In this document: one piece after another, positions 42,910-42,976 of the stretch
Layout: every line of letters begins with the position of its first letter
How positions within the stretch are numbered: position 1 is the stretch's first letter
Assembly (NCBI GenBank): GCA_964406095.1
Contig: CAYOQJ010000001.1
Span: 1-42,976 of the forward strand
DNA: 42,976 bases
Source of the DNA: M55B167 sp964406095
Lineage (GTDB): Bacteria > Verrucomicrobiota > Kiritimatiellia > RFP12 > UBA1067
Direction of reading: 5' to 3'
Made by a program: the position numbers and the translations under genes
The notes under the pieces: model-generated
What the model saw: the letters and a program-made list of their open reading frames with translations, nothing else
What the model was told of the DNA's origin: nothing
The model's database searches: none

Positions 42910-42976
42910 ATGGTGACATTACGGACATATTTCAGCTCCTTCGGTTTGAGGGTTGAACTTCATGCCGGTCTTGTAC
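42910..42976 (+). CDS. Possible start of a next gene, cut by window edge
   Basis: An ATG at 42910 opens a frame (MVTLRTYFSSFGLRVELHAG) that remains open for 22 codons to the edge. There is no clear ribosome site and no recognised domain, and the frame is also open upstream of the ATG. It is reported only because the window ends here. Confidence 0.2.
   Translation, partial: MVTLRTYFSSFGLRVELHAGLV

Noticed and set aside
1..42976. CRISPR arrays, insertion sequences, integrases, phage genes
   Set aside because: No regular repeat-spacer pattern, transposase or integrase motif was seen on either strand.

Overview
The window looks like a chromosomal segment of a Gram-negative, polysaccharide-degrading bacterium of the PVC group. 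Kiritimatiellota, Lentisphaerota or Verrucomicrobiota fit best. This is inferred from four FGly-type sulfatases in one gene run, a giant secreted protein with autotransporter-type beta-strand repeats, an LPS gene (lpxK) beside peptidoglycan genes, and a GNAT/RimK ATP-grasp fusion. No rRNA or other taxonomic marker is present to settle it.

Region 1 (1-11.9 kb) is a catabolic cluster. Seven genes read leftward (minus strand): a GH99/WbsX-like protein, two sulfatases, a GPH-type sugar:cation symporter, a lipoprotein glycoside hydrolase with GH106-like features, a sulfatase with a shortened C-terminus, and a sulfatase that runs off the window. An AraC-family regulator is transcribed divergently from the head of the run. 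The natural reading is an inducible locus for a sulfated, possibly deoxysugar-containing, glycan: desulfation and hydrolysis outside the cytoplasm, symport of small products, and regulation by the AraC protein. No SusC/SusD pair and no sulfatase-maturing enzyme lie in the window.

Region 2 (12-34.3 kb, minus strand) mixes housekeeping and unusual genes. In transcription order: lpxK-murJ-murG (overlapping start/stop codons), a giant tandem FAD-oxidoreductase fused to beta-strand repeats and split by a frameshift at a run of eight G, tRNA-Ala(CGC) six bases behind its stop codon, ybeY, cstA, a double-domain nucleoside diphosphate kinase, rlmH, a GNAT-RimK-like ATP-grasp fusion, holA, a secreted protein with SGNH-like and Ig-like parts, and a membrane-anchored coiled-coil protein of unknown role.

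Region 3 (34.4-43 kb, plus strand) holds hemW, a small secreted carbohydrate-binding-like protein behind a near-consensus promoter that predicts a leaderless mRNA, an O-antigen-ligase-type membrane protein, a PlsC+GNAT double acyltransferase resembling the ornithine lipid synthase OlsF, recN, and a double alpha/beta-hydrolase resembling exosortase-system hydrolases. The membrane protein, acyltransferase, recN and hydrolase are tightly packed and probably co-transcribed. Most of region 3 apart from hemW and recN points to envelope lipid or surface-polymer work.

The points most worth a second look are the G8-split FAD/beta-repeat giant and its abutment to a tRNA, the double hydrolase with a Cys nucleophile, the leaderless-type promoters, and the perfect 18-bp inverted repeat beside a consensus -10 box upstream of hemW.
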